NCBI GenBank assembly: GCA_963840835.1
Contig: CAWJAM010000013.1
Coordinates: forward strand, 62,001-126,000
Direction: 5' to 3'
Length of the DNA: 64,000 bases
From: Rubrobacter_D sp963840835
GTDB taxonomy: Bacteria; Actinomycetota; Rubrobacteria; Rubrobacterales; Rubrobacteraceae
The notes beneath the pieces are model-generated. The model was not told the origin of the DNA. It searched no databases and saw nothing but the letters and a program-made list of their open reading frames with translations. The position numbers were made by a program, and so were the translations under genes. Within the stretch, counting starts at the first letter, position 1, and every line of letters starts with the position of its first letter. This document shows, piece by piece, positions 52,618 through 60,783 of the stretch.

Positions 52618-53934
52618 GTGAGCCAGGAAACGCCAGGGGTGGAGCAAAGAGGCGTAGAGATCGTACCCAAAGAAGAGCGAACCGTTGGTTTTTGGGATCT
52701 GTTCGTGATATGGGGCGGTTTCTCCATCATCATGACGAACTTCTTGCTGGGGGCGCTCGGGGTCGGTGTTGGCATCGGTCCGGCCATCCTCGCACACATG
52801 ATAGGCATCCTGATCGTTGCCGGAGTCGTGTGGTTGGGAACCATACTGGGGTCCGAGCAAGGGATCGCCGGGACCGTTGCCATGAGGTCCGCTTTCGGCA
52901 TCAACGGGCGTTACATCGCTTCTATCGTGATGTTTATCGTTGGGGTCGGCTGGTTCGGGGTTCAGACAGGCATGGTCGGTTCGGCCGCGTATGAGATAGT
53001 GAGAGACCTGGTTCCCGCCATCGCCTTCACCCCGAGGGTCTGGATGGTGATCACAGGCATCTTGATGGCTTCGGTAGCGATATTTGGTTACAAGGCCATC
53101 GTCTGGCTCAACCGGCTCGCCATCCCCGGGCTGGTCTTACTCCTGGCCTGGCTGATGTACAAGATCGTTGCGGTGTATGGCGATAAGTTAGCCTCGTTCC
53201 AGGCGACGGGTGACATAGGCTTCTTCGCCGTCATCAATCTGCTTCCGGCAGGGATGGCGGCGGCCCTTATCCTGGGTGCTGACTATGGTAGGTATGTCAA
53301 GTCGGGAAAGGCGGCCCTTGGGGCTCCGCTCAGCGTAATAGTCTTCTTCGCGATCATCGCCGTTTTGGGGGTCGTTTCGGCTGCTGTGGCCGGGCACTGG
53401 GACCCCGTTCAGATCTTTGTCGACCTCGGTCTGGGTGTGTTTGGTCTGTTGATGTTGATCCTGGCCGCCTGGACGACGAACGTAACCAACATCTATGTCG
53501 CCAGCCTGGCTCTGGCCAACATGACTGGCTGGTTACGGGTAAGGACGTCGACTATTGCTTCGGTTGCTGGCATCCTTTTGGCCGTGGCAGGGATCTATTC
53601 ATTTCAGGGCCTTGTCAACTACCTGACGCTGATCACGGCACTGCTGATCCCGACGACTGGGGTTCTGGTGGTTGATTACTTCGTTCGCAACAGGCGACAG
53701 ATGATGGCGGAGGAACTGTTCAAGGGAGAGGACTCTGCTTACTGGTTCTACAAGGGTTGGAACATTCGCGCCGTCATCGCGTGGGCATGTGGTGCGATCG
53801 TCACGTTCGCGGTCCCGGACGCCTTGATCCCTGCCATCTCGGCCATGGTCGTTTCGGGCGGGGTGTATTACCTGCTGACGATGAACACGGAGAGTGTGAC
53901 GAGCAGGAACCTGACGGAAACCGCCTCCAGATAG
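52618..53934 (+). CDS. NCS1-family permease (cytosine/purine/hydantoin-type)
   Basis: GGGAGGAGGATTCGC precedes a GTG start. 438 residues, twelve membrane helices. Typical stretches: TVGFWDLFVIWGGFSIIMTN (helix 1), GTVAMRSAFGINGRYIAS, LILGADYGRYVKSG, AAWTTNVTNIYVASLALAN, IPTTGVLVVDYFVRNRR. It imports nucleobases or related ring compounds with H+ or Na+. Together with the downstream hydrolases on the other strand it suggests uptake and breakdown of an N-containing substrate. Confidence 0.92.
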   Translation: MSQETPGVEQRGVEIVPKEERTVGFWDLFVIWGGFSIIMTNFLLGALGVGVGIGPAILAHMIGILIVAGVVWLGTILGSEQGIAGTVAMRSAFGINGRYIASIVMFIVGVGWFGVQTGMVGSAAYEIVRDLVPAIAFTPRVWMVITGILMASVAIFGYKAIVWLNRLAIPGLVLLLAWLMYKIVAVYGDKLASFQATGDIGFFAVINLLPAGMAAALILGADYGRYVKSGKAALGAPLSVIVFFAIIAVLGVVSAAVAGHWDPVQIFVDLGLGVFGLLMLILAAWTTNVTNIYVASLALANMTGWLRVRTSTIASVAGILLAVAGIYSFQGLVNYLTLITALLIPTTGVLVVDYFVRNRRQMMAEELFKGEDSAYWFYKGWNIRAVIAWACGAIVTFAVPDALIPAISAMVVSGGVYYLLTMNTESVTSRNLTETASR

Positions 53935-54015
53935 CACGGTCAATGGTACCCGAGCGGGGCCACCTGCCGACACCCAGAGCTAGCCGGGACATCGCAATTC
54001 TCACCTGTGAAAACG

Positions 54016-54930
54016 TCAGGTAGGAGGTGCTGTTGTGCCTGAGGTTGGCTCGCCGGCGAGATGCGGAAACAAGGTTCGTGCGGTGCCGCCGCGCACGCGG
54101 GCGAGATTCTCTGCGTCCAGATCTGGCAGGACCGCAGGGACCAGGTCGAGCATGGCCTGGTAGCCAGGCACGTCTCGGGTCCAGGGGTAGTCCGAAGCCC
54201 ACAGCAGGCGCTCTGGTCCGTATGCCTCGACGAAACGGCGGGTAACCCGGAACAGGTCGGGGTATGGCGGCTCTTGCGTCGAGTGGGCGTACTGGCCTGA
54301 GAACATGAGGTGCACACCGTCAGCCTCGCTGAGCCGCAGCACCTGCTGCACGGTCGACTCGGGAAAGGGGTCGTCGAAGCGCGGCCGCCGGTACTGGTCG
54401 ATCTGCATGTCGTGCGGGCAGAGACCGAGGTGGTTGAGGACCACCCGCAGCCCGGGCAGCTCGCGGACGACCTCGGGCAGCAGCGGCAGCTGGTCCGGGG
54501 GCAGGTAGGTCCACAGCAGCAGACCCTGCTCGGCGAGGTAGCGCAGGACCGGCAGCGCCGGTGAGTCCGTCACCGGCTGCCCGGGCTCGCCCAGCCACTG
54601 GGTGCGCAGCCCGTGGAAGCCGAAGCGGTCCCGACGGGCGCGCAGGACTTCCACGCCGCGGGTGCCACCGGTTTGCAGCTCGGCGGGCGCGGCGACGGCG
54701 ATGGCGGCGAAGGTCTTCGGATTATCGGCGAGTACCCTGGCGACGTAGTCGTCGTGGGCGTCGAGGGGAACCAGCACCGCGGCATCCACTCCGCTACCCG
54801 CCATGAGCCCGAGCAGATCCTCTACCGGGGCGTCGCGGTCGGCGGGCACCAGTTCGTCGACGCCTCGCGACGAGATTGCCGCCGGGCGGAAGACGTGCGC
54901 GTGGACGTCGATGATGCCGCTTCCCGTCAT
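54016..54930 (-). CDS. Amidohydrolase-family (ACMSD-like) metal-dependent hydrolase
   Basis: Last gene of a three-gene operon; its ATG overlaps the M20 stop by four bases. 304 residues: metal motif IIDVHAHVFRP (about residue 7-10), FHGLRTQW, VVLNHLGLCP with His, and the late Asp in LLWASDYPWTRDVPGY (about 250). This is the amidohydrolase-2 layout of decarboxylases and lactone or amide hydrolases. Substrate unknown. Confidence 0.9.
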   Translation of the reverse strand: MTGSGIIDVHAHVFRPAAISSRGVDELVPADRDAPVEDLLGLMAGSGVDAAVLVPLDAHDDYVARVLADNPKTFAAIAVAAPAELQTGGTRGVEVLRARRDRFGFHGLRTQWLGEPGQPVTDSPALPVLRYLAEQGLLLWTYLPPDQLPLLPEVVRELPGLRVVLNHLGLCPHDMQIDQYRRPRFDDPFPESTVQQVLRLSEADGVHLMFSGQYAHSTQEPPYPDLFRVTRRFVEAYGPERLLWASDYPWTRDVPGYQAMLDLVPAVLPDLDAENLARVRGGTARTLFPHLAGEPTSGTTAPPT

Positions 54931-56162
54931 CTTTGGATCTCCTCGGCCGGAATAGTATCTCCGGAACAGTAAGCAGTAGCGAGATGGGTGTAGATCTCGA
55001 CCGCCCGACGCACCGCCGTGATCGACACCCACTCGTCGGCAGCGTGGGCGCGTCGCAGCAGGCCGGGGCCGAGGGCCGGCAGGGTGGGCAGATTCTGGAT
55101 CGCGCTGAACCAGGTCGCGTCCGTGGTGCCTGGAAAGACCGCACTGGTGGGTTCGGTACCCAGGACCGCCTGGCAGGCCGTCCGCGCCTCCTCGACGAGT
55201 GGGTCGCTGGGGACGATAAGGGTTGCAGGCAGCCAGTCGTTGGGCGGCTGGTCGAACTCGATCCTTAGGTCGCTCCCGGTCTCCTGCGAGACCCGCTCCA
55301 CCAGGACGGTGAAGGCCTCACGCACATCCTCGCGCCGCATCTCTGGGAGCAGTCGCACCTCGGTGTCAACGGCCATCACTCCCGGCAGCACCCCGAAGCC
55401 GACCCCACCGTGGTAGGCCATCCCGGTGTTGACCGTCGGCGTCCAGCCGCTGAGACCATGGACGTTTGCGGGGGTATCCACAGCCAGGGAATCGGCTACC
55501 TCGGTGACTAGGCGGGCGGCGTCCACCCCGGCGTTGCGGGTGCCGAGCTCGTCTGACAAACTTGAGTGTCCCTGCCGGCCGCCGGCGACCAGACGCAGCC
55601 TGGCGATGCCACGGCTCACCAGGTGCAGCCTGTCGTAGTCCTCGTCGATGCCGCCCGGCTCACCGATGACTACGCCGTCAGCATCCAGAGGAACACTCTG
55701 GGCCACGTGGTGGGCGCCATAGGCAGAGCCATTCTCCTCGTCGGCCGTGAAGAGCAAGCTTAGCCGACCGCGGGATGGGGCGTCGCGGGCCAGGCGGGAG
55801 GCCGCTGCCAGCATCGCCGCGAGGGCGCTTTTCATGTCCGCGGAGCCAAGCCCATACAGTCGATCTCCCTCGACGTCAGCCCCGAATGGATCTACGCTCC
55901 AGGTAGCGTCGGCGACTGGCTTGGTGTCGAGGTGGCCCGAGAGTACGAGGTGCCGCCCTCCGGGTCCGAAATCCAGGGTGATGAGCAGGTTGGGCCTCGA
56001 TTCGTTGCGGGCGATGGTCCTGGCTCTGGGGAGTTGCAGCTCCGAGAGCAAGTTCTGCACGAGTGCCGCGGCGGCACGCTCGTCGCCGGGTGGATTGGGA
56101 CTGGGGATGCCTACCAGCTCCCGAGCTATATCGAGAACGTCCGGACCCGGGGTGCCCGTCAC
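54927..56162 (-). CDS. M20-family metallopeptidase/deacylase (ArgE/DapE-like)
   Basis: The GTG at 56162 overlaps the preceding stop (GTGA), so the much longer open frame is not used. 411 residues: HLVLSGHLDTKPV (metal His, Asp), YGLGSADMKSALAAMLAA, LFTADEENGSAYGAHH (catalytic Glu pair), GEPGGIDEDY, dimerisation domain RQGHSSLSDELGTRN, and a C-terminal His in LGPGLLRRAHAADEWVS. It should cleave an N-acyl or peptide bond with two zinc ions. Confidence 0.92.
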   Translation of the reverse strand: MTGTPGPDVLDIARELVGIPSPNPPGDERAAAALVQNLLSELQLPRARTIARNESRPNLLITLDFGPGGRHLVLSGHLDTKPVADATWSVDPFGADVEGDRLYGLGSADMKSALAAMLAAASRLARDAPSRGRLSLLFTADEENGSAYGAHHVAQSVPLDADGVVIGEPGGIDEDYDRLHLVSRGIARLRLVAGGRQGHSSLSDELGTRNAGVDAARLVTEVADSLAVDTPANVHGLSGWTPTVNTGMAYHGGVGFGVLPGVMAVDTEVRLLPEMRREDVREAFTVLVERVSQETGSDLRIEFDQPPNDWLPATLIVPSDPLVEEARTACQAVLGTEPTSAVFPGTTDATWFSAIQNLPTLPALGPGLLRRAHAADEWVSITAVRRAVEIYTHLATAYCSGDTIPAEEIQR

Positions 56163-56626
56163 TTGTATCGTGCGGCCCAGTCTACGCCCTGCCAGGTCTG
56201 CACCTTCACCGGTTCCAGTTGGAACAGCCAGCGGGGCTTGTCCAGGGTGGGCTCCAGGTACTTCGGGCCATTTTCTCCCAAATACCTGGTGCTCATGCGC
56301 TCGGCGATAGGCACCCATTGGCCGCCGACGTTCGGCTCCTCGACCATGTGGGCGGTGCACTGCGCGACGACTTTTCGTAGTCCTTCCGGTTCGTCGACGC
56401 TGATCGCGCACCGAGAGTCGTTCGCCAGGTAGCGAGCCCAGGCAGACTTCTCGCGGGGAATTACCCAGAACGAGCTACCATCCCACTCGTGCCAACAGGG
56501 CACCACGTGTGGCCAGCCTTCGTCATCGAGGCAGGTCAGGCGGGCGAGGTGCGCCTCAGCGAGGAAAGTGGAGATCTCCGCCTCATCCAAACGGCCAACC
56601 CGTCCGCGCCAGCTCTCGTCGCTCAT
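56159..56626 (-). CDS. PPOX-family flavin/F420-binding protein
   Basis: AAGGAGAAGCG precedes the ATG. 155 residues in a split beta-barrel pattern: ISTFLAEAHLARLTCLDDEGWPHVVPCWHEWDG, SSFWVIPREKSAWARYLAND, RCAISVDEP. The family binds FMN, F420 or biliverdin and reduces small substrates. First gene of the operon with the M20 and amidohydrolase genes. Confidence 0.87.
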   Translation of the reverse strand: MSDESWRGRVGRLDEAEISTFLAEAHLARLTCLDDEGWPHVVPCWHEWDGSSFWVIPREKSAWARYLANDSRCAISVDEPEGLRKVVAQCTAHMVEEPNVGGQWVPIAERMSTRYLGENGPKYLEPTLDKPRWLFQLEPVKVQTWQGVDWAARYK

Positions 56627-56662
56627 CGCTTCTCCTTTCGGTTCCCCGGGCGGTGATTAGAC

Positions 56663-57385
56663 CTAGCCCTTCGGCGGGTCGTCGGGATGTGGGTGCCAGA
56701 CGGCCCTCTTCCTGGCCTCCGTCATCTCTTTGCTCGTGGGCGCGTTCTGGGGGAAGGGGTGGACGGTCTCCGGCCGTGTCCCGCTCGCGCGCTCCTTCTC
56801 GAGACCGTCCACCTTCTTTATCCACTGGTGTACGGAGTCAGCATCGTAGAGCGAGACGTGGGTGCTCTTTGCCAGAGCTTTGGCCCCCCTGGTGTACCCG
56901 GCAGGGGCCACCACCCAGGCCTCTACACACCGATGATGCCGCGCCCCGGCATAGACCTCCTGCACGGGCCTGTTGCCTACGGGCTTCGCGTGATTCTTGC
57001 ACTGTACGGCGACGCGCTCGCCCCGAGGGTTCACCACGAGATCGACGCCCTGATCCCCTACTCCACCACGCACCACCACCTGATGCCCCAACGCCCTGAA
57101 GAGGTCGGCCACGAAAGACTCGAACTGGGTTCCACTCATGGAACGGACAGCCTCGAAGCGCTCGGAGAACTCCCTGGCAGCCGGGGTTTTGGGCCTGCTC
57201 CATATGCGCCAGGCCACCCAGGCAACGGTGGCGGCGATCCCTATCAGAAAGCACCCGGCGAGTAACTCTTTGAGGCCATCGATCACCCCGAGACCGCGGC
57301 GCACTACGAGATTCAACAACACCAGCGCCGCAAGGACCGCGCCGTAGAAGATTACATCCGCTAGCCTTCTGCCAGATCCAGCCAC
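56663..57385 (-). CDS. Membrane-anchored Mrr-type restriction endonuclease-like protein
   Basis: 240 residues: two N-terminal membrane helices (VIFYGAVLAALVLLNLVV; LAGCFLIGIAATVAWVAW). An Mrr nuclease domain follows (about residues 85-195) with FESFVADLFRALGHQVVV, Asp in GDQGVDLVV, and QxK in VAVQCKNHAKPVG, the PD-(D/E)xK core. Such anchored Mrr-like proteins are common and may cut modified or foreign DNA at the membrane; this is inferred. Confidence 0.85.
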   Translation of the reverse strand: MAGSGRRLADVIFYGAVLAALVLLNLVVRRGLGVIDGLKELLAGCFLIGIAATVAWVAWRIWSRPKTPAAREFSERFEAVRSMSGTQFESFVADLFRALGHQVVVRGGVGDQGVDLVVNPRGERVAVQCKNHAKPVGNRPVQEVYAGARHHRCVEAWVVAPAGYTRGAKALAKSTHVSLYDADSVHQWIKKVDGLEKERASGTRPETVHPFPQNAPTSKEMTEARKRAVWHPHPDDPPKG

Positions 57386-57445
57386 CGTACCAGCCTAGCG
57401 TCGCCCCGCCTCTCGCGCTACCAGGCCGATGCCGCAAGAGAAAGA

Positions 57446-57465
57446 CCGCCGGAGAGACCGGCGGC
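57446..57465 (-). terminator. Terminator of the 57559 gene
   Basis: CCGCCGG and CCGGCGG arms are followed by TCTTTCTCTT on the minus strand. A second GGCCGGCCCG-CGAA-CGGGCC hairpin precedes it near 57516-57537. Confidence 0.7.
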
Positions 57466-57558
57466 CGCAAATGCGAGAGCCAGGAAAGTGCAGGCTCTCC
57501 CCCGGCTCCAGAAGGGCCGGCCCGCGAACGGGCCGACCCACGATGCTCTAGTTGGTTG

Positions 57559-57789
57559 CTACCTGCGCCGCAGAATGGCGTAGGTCAGGATACCCGACCC
57601 GAGAAGCAGCGCGGCCGCCGGCAGAAGGATGGCGGGGCCACCACTCTCCGGGATGTCGCCCGACTCCATGCCGGCCGTGGTCTCCATCATGTGGTGCCCA
57701 TCATAGCTGGCGTCCTGAGCCAACGCCATCGGCATCAGGACCAGCATAGCTAGAAGAGCGGCCGTAGCCAGAAAAATCGTCCTCTTCAT
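57559..57789 (-). CDS. Small surface protein with C-terminal anchor-like helix
   Basis: AAAGGAGGACTAG precedes the ATG at 57789. 76 residues: signal peptide to MALA (about 24), short His/Met-rich exported part (YDGHHMMETTAGM), then PESGGPAILLPAAALLLGSG and basic end LRRR. The terminal part has the shape of a sorting signal (PxxGGP, helix, basic tail), though no canonical LPxTG is present. Confidence 0.75.
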   Translation of the reverse strand: MKRTIFLATAALLAMLVLMPMALAQDASYDGHHMMETTAGMESGDIPESGGPAILLPAAALLLGSGILTYAILRRR

Positions 57790-57962
57790 CTAGTCCTCCT
57801 TTGTCTACTCCATTATCCAAGTGGCCTGCACTTGCCTTCTCTAGCTGAGAAGCTCCAGCTGAGAAGTTACCCATAGTGTACAGAATCCAAACGCAAAAGT
57901 CTCCATTATCTTAATACTTTTTAACAACGCTTCTGGAGAGGGCCATGATCTGGGCCCACGAG

Positions 57963-58047
57963 CGGGGGCAGAAGGATTCGAACCTTCGGGCGTCTTACCG
58001 CCTCTGGTTTTCAAGACCAGCGCATTCGTCCGCTCTGCCATGCCCCC
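57963..58047 (-). tRNA. tRNA-Ser(TGA)
   Basis: On the minus strand GGGGGCA and TGCCCCC form the acceptor stem. CTGGTCTTGAAAACCAG is the anticodon arm with TGA, GGCGGTAAGACGCC is the long variable arm typical of tRNA-Ser, and GAAGGTTCGAATCCTTC is the T arm. CCA is not encoded. Confidence 0.95.
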
Positions 58048-58067
58048 TCGCCACCGCTACATTATAC

Positions 58068-58412
58068 GGCACGCTACGCCCTTGCGGACTCCGCTTGTCA
58101 GCACGCTTCGGCTTCGCCTCCGCTTGTCGGCACGCTCGGCTAACGCCTTCGCTTGTCAGCACGGCGCCTCCGGCTTCGCCTTGGGCGCCTTGTCAGGAAG
58201 TCGTCTTGGGGCGCCGCTATGAGCATCGAACCCTACCCGCCGAGGCAGGCGGTTCTTGCACGCCGCAGAGCGGGGCCCAACCAAAAAAGCTGAAAGCGAG
58301 GCCGAAGGCCTAAGCGTTGCTGACAAGCGAGGGCCGTAAGGCCCGAGCGTGCCGACAAGCGGAGCGCGTAGCGCGGAGTATGCTGACAAGCGTAGGCGAA
58401 GCCGGAGCGTGC
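58068..58412. repeat. Hairpin-array element, copy 1
   Basis: The left half repeats a constant CGCTTGTCRGCACGCT separated by short variable hairpins (TTCGGCTTCGCC, CGGCTAACGCC); the right half repeats its reverse complement AGCGTGCYGACAAGCG with hairpins GGGCCGTAAGGCCC, GCGCGTAGCGCG, GGCGAAGCC. A central block (GGAAGTCG to GCTGAAAGCG) separates them. Copy 2 lies at 60447. No ORF. Confidence 0.8.
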
Positions 58413-58440
58413 TGAAATAGCGTTTGCAAACGCTATTTCA
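58413..58440. repeat. Perfect 28-bp palindrome over the nth stop codon
   Basis: TGAAATAGCGTTTG and its exact reverse complement are adjacent. The first TGA on the minus strand is the nth stop. It may act as a terminator hairpin. Confidence 0.8.
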
Positions 58441-59073
58441 CAGGTCGGCTGAGGGACAGATGTCGTTGAGTGTGCAGTTCGGGCAGTCGGGTTTGCGGGC
58501 CTTGCAGGTTCGGCGGCCGTGCAGGATCAGGAGGTGCGGGAAGAGTGTCCAGTCCTCTTCGGGCACGAGTTTCATGAGATCCTGTTCTATCTTCACCGGG
58601 TCCTGGTTCTCCGTTAGGCCGAGCCTGCCGGAGAGGCGGCGGACGTGGGTGTCGACGACGATACCCTCGTCCACGCCGAAGGCGTTGCCCAGGACGACGT
58701 TGGCGGTCTTGCGTCCGACGCCTGGCAGTGCCACGAGTTGTTGCATGGTGCGCGGAACTTCTCCGCCATGCTCCTCCACGAGGGCGCCTGCCATGGCCCG
58801 CAGGGAGCGGGCCTTGTTGCGGTAGAAACCCGTGGGACGGATATCCTCCTCGAGCTTCTCCGGGGCAGCGTCAGCGTAGTCTTCGGCGGTGTGGTACTTC
58901 GCGAACAGGCTCTCGGTTACCCGGTTGACCTGCACGTCGGTGGTCTGGGCCGAGAGCATGGTCGCCACCAGGAGCTCCAGGGGATTGGTCCATTGCAGCT
59001 CGGTGCGCGCGTCTGGGTACTCGGCCTTCAGGCGGGCTACGACCTCAGGGGTTGGCGCGGCTGGTAGGTTCAC
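58438..59073 (-). CDS. nth: Endonuclease III, DNA glycosylase/AP lyase
   Basis: 211 residues. HhH-GPD fold with LLVATMLSAQTTDVQVNRV, LPGVGRKTANVVLGNAFG (hairpin and the catalytic Lys), VVDTHVRRLSGRLGL (catalytic Asp), and the C-terminal [4Fe-4S] site C-x6-C-x2-C-x5-C (CKARKPDCPNCTLNDIC). It removes oxidised pyrimidines in base-excision repair. Stand-alone gene ending in the 28-bp palindrome. Confidence 0.96.
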   Translation of the reverse strand: MNLPAAPTPEVVARLKAEYPDARTELQWTNPLELLVATMLSAQTTDVQVNRVTESLFAKYHTAEDYADAAPEKLEEDIRPTGFYRNKARSLRAMAGALVEEHGGEVPRTMQQLVALPGVGRKTANVVLGNAFGVDEGIVVDTHVRRLSGRLGLTENQDPVKIEQDLMKLVPEEDWTLFPHLLILHGRRTCKARKPDCPNCTLNDICPSADL

Positions 59074-59141
59074 GATGGCCGGGAATTATACCCTGTTCTA
59101 AACTATCTCCGTAACGGACCGCGACAGAGAGGAGCCGGCGC

Positions 59142-60440
59142 ATGGCCGAGGTCACCTTCGACTATCAGAACCTGGTGGAGGTGGAAGGCGGTCTGCAGAG
59201 CGGCGAGCTGGACGAGATACGACCTCGCCTGCAGGAGGCTGCGGACGAACTTCTCGGGGACCCGCCGGGCTTTATGCGGTTGCCGAAGACCAGTGAGTAC
59301 GCCGAGGCTTCGGCGAGGGTGGCCCAGGAGATACGTAACTCTGGGGCGACGGACTTCATCCACGTCGGCATCGGGGGCTCCGCCCTCGGCCCGATGGCGT
59401 TGCACAATGCGCTGAGCCATCCCTACTACAACGCTCTCTCGGGCGAAGTCCGTCGCGGCCCGCGCATGCACTTCGCGGAGAACACGGACCCCGCGACGCT
59501 CTCGGCCATCCTCGACCTCTCCGAGCCCGATGGGACCTGGGTCAACGTCGTCACCAAGTCGGGCTCGACGGCCGAGACGATGGCCAACTTCCTCGTCATA
59601 AGGGGCGTCCTCGTGGACGCCCTAGGAGACTTCGGCTTCCAGGGACGTACGATCGCCACGACGGACCCCGAGGAGGGGTTCTTGAAGCAAATAGCCGACC
59701 GCGAGGACCTCGAGGTACTCCCCATACCCGCCGACGTGGGCGGCCGCTTCTCGGTCCTCACGCCCGTAGGACTCTTGCCCGCGGCCGTGGCCGGGCTCGA
59801 CGTAGACGCCCTTCTCGCCGGCGCAGCGCAGTGCGTAGACGAGGTAAACGAGCGGGGCGCCGAGCACCCGGCCGTACTCGGGGCAGCGATGCACTTCCTG
59901 ATGGACACGGCGCGGGGGCGCAACGTCAGGGTCATGATGACCTACGCCGACGCCCTGGAGCGGCTCGCGGCCTGGTTCGTCCAGCTCTGGGCGGAGTCCC
60001 TTGGCAAAGACGGCAAGGGCTCGACGCCCCACGGCGCCGTCGGCACCACCGACCAGCACTCTCAGGTCCAGCTCTACATGGAGGGCCCCCAGGACAAGGT
60101 CATCGAGATCGTCGAGGTCGAAGAGCACCCGCGCGACCTGCCGATACCAGAGGCCTACGAGGACCTCGAAGGCGTCGGGTACCTCGGGGGACACACCATG
60201 GCCGAGCTCCTGAACGTCGAGTGCGACGCCACGCGACGGGCCCTCACCGAGGCCGGCCACCCCAACTCGACCATAAAGCTAGGCGCCACAAACGAGGAGA
60301 ACCTCGGCTACGTGCTTCAGGCCCTCGAAGTACAGACCGCGATAGCCGGCTCCCTCTACGGCGTCAACGCCTTCGACCAGCCCGGCGTCGAGGCCGGAAA
60401 GCAGATCACGTACAAAAGGATGGGAAGACCGGGGTACTAG
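59142..60440 (+). CDS. pgi: Glucose-6-phosphate isomerase
   Basis: 432 residues, the shorter bacterial type. Sugar-phosphate-binding motifs HVGIGGSALGPMALHNAL (about residue 68-85), VTKSGSTAETMANFLVI (about 133-148), TPVGLLPAAVAGLD, and TTDQHSQVQLYMEG with the C-terminal catalytic segment. It interconverts glucose-6- and fructose-6-phosphate in glycolysis. GAGAGGAGCCGGCGC precedes the ATG. Confidence 0.95.
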   Translation: MAEVTFDYQNLVEVEGGLQSGELDEIRPRLQEAADELLGDPPGFMRLPKTSEYAEASARVAQEIRNSGATDFIHVGIGGSALGPMALHNALSHPYYNALSGEVRRGPRMHFAENTDPATLSAILDLSEPDGTWVNVVTKSGSTAETMANFLVIRGVLVDALGDFGFQGRTIATTDPEEGFLKQIADREDLEVLPIPADVGGRFSVLTPVGLLPAAVAGLDVDALLAGAAQCVDEVNERGAEHPAVLGAAMHFLMDTARGRNVRVMMTYADALERLAAWFVQLWAESLGKDGKGSTPHGAVGTTDQHSQVQLYMEGPQDKVIEIVEVEEHPRDLPIPEAYEDLEGVGYLGGHTMAELLNVECDATRRALTEAGHPNSTIKLGATNEENLGYVLQALEVQTAIAGSLYGVNAFDQPGVEAGKQITYKRMGRPGY

Positions 60441-60446
60441 CGTACC

Positions 60447-60783
60447 AGCACGCTCCGGCCTTCGGCCTCCGCTTGTCAGCACGCTTCGGCTTCGCCTCCG
60501 CTTGTCGGCACGCTCAGGCTAACGCCTTCGCTTGTCAGCACGGCGCCTCCCTCCGGTCGGCGCCTTGTCAGGAAGTCTTTTTGAGGCCTCGCTACGAGCG
60601 TCGTACCCTACCGCCAAAGGCAGCGGTGCGTTGCACGCCGCAGAGCGGGGCCGGGACAGAAAAGCTGAAAGCGAGCCCGGAGGGCGAAGCGTTGCTGACA
60701 AGTGAGGGCCGAAGGCCCGATGCGTGCTGACAAGCCTGCGAAGCAGGCGTGCTGACAAGCGGAGGCGCTAGCCGAAGCGTGCT
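60447..60783. repeat. Hairpin-array element, copy 2
   Basis: Same plan as copy 1: left units CAGCACGCT with hairpins CCGGCCTTCGGCC, TTCGGCTTCGCC, CAGGCTAACGCC; a central block with GCACGCCGCAGAGCGGGGCC; right units GCTGACAAG with GGGCCGAAGGCCC, CCTGCGAAGCAGG, GGCGCTAGCC. It fills the whole gap between the pgi stop and the 3' end of the next gene. Confidence 0.8.

Noticed and set aside
58068..58412. CRISPR array
   Set aside because: The constant unit and short spacers look array-like, but spacers are only about 10-17 bases and self-complementary, units invert in the second half, and no cas genes are present.
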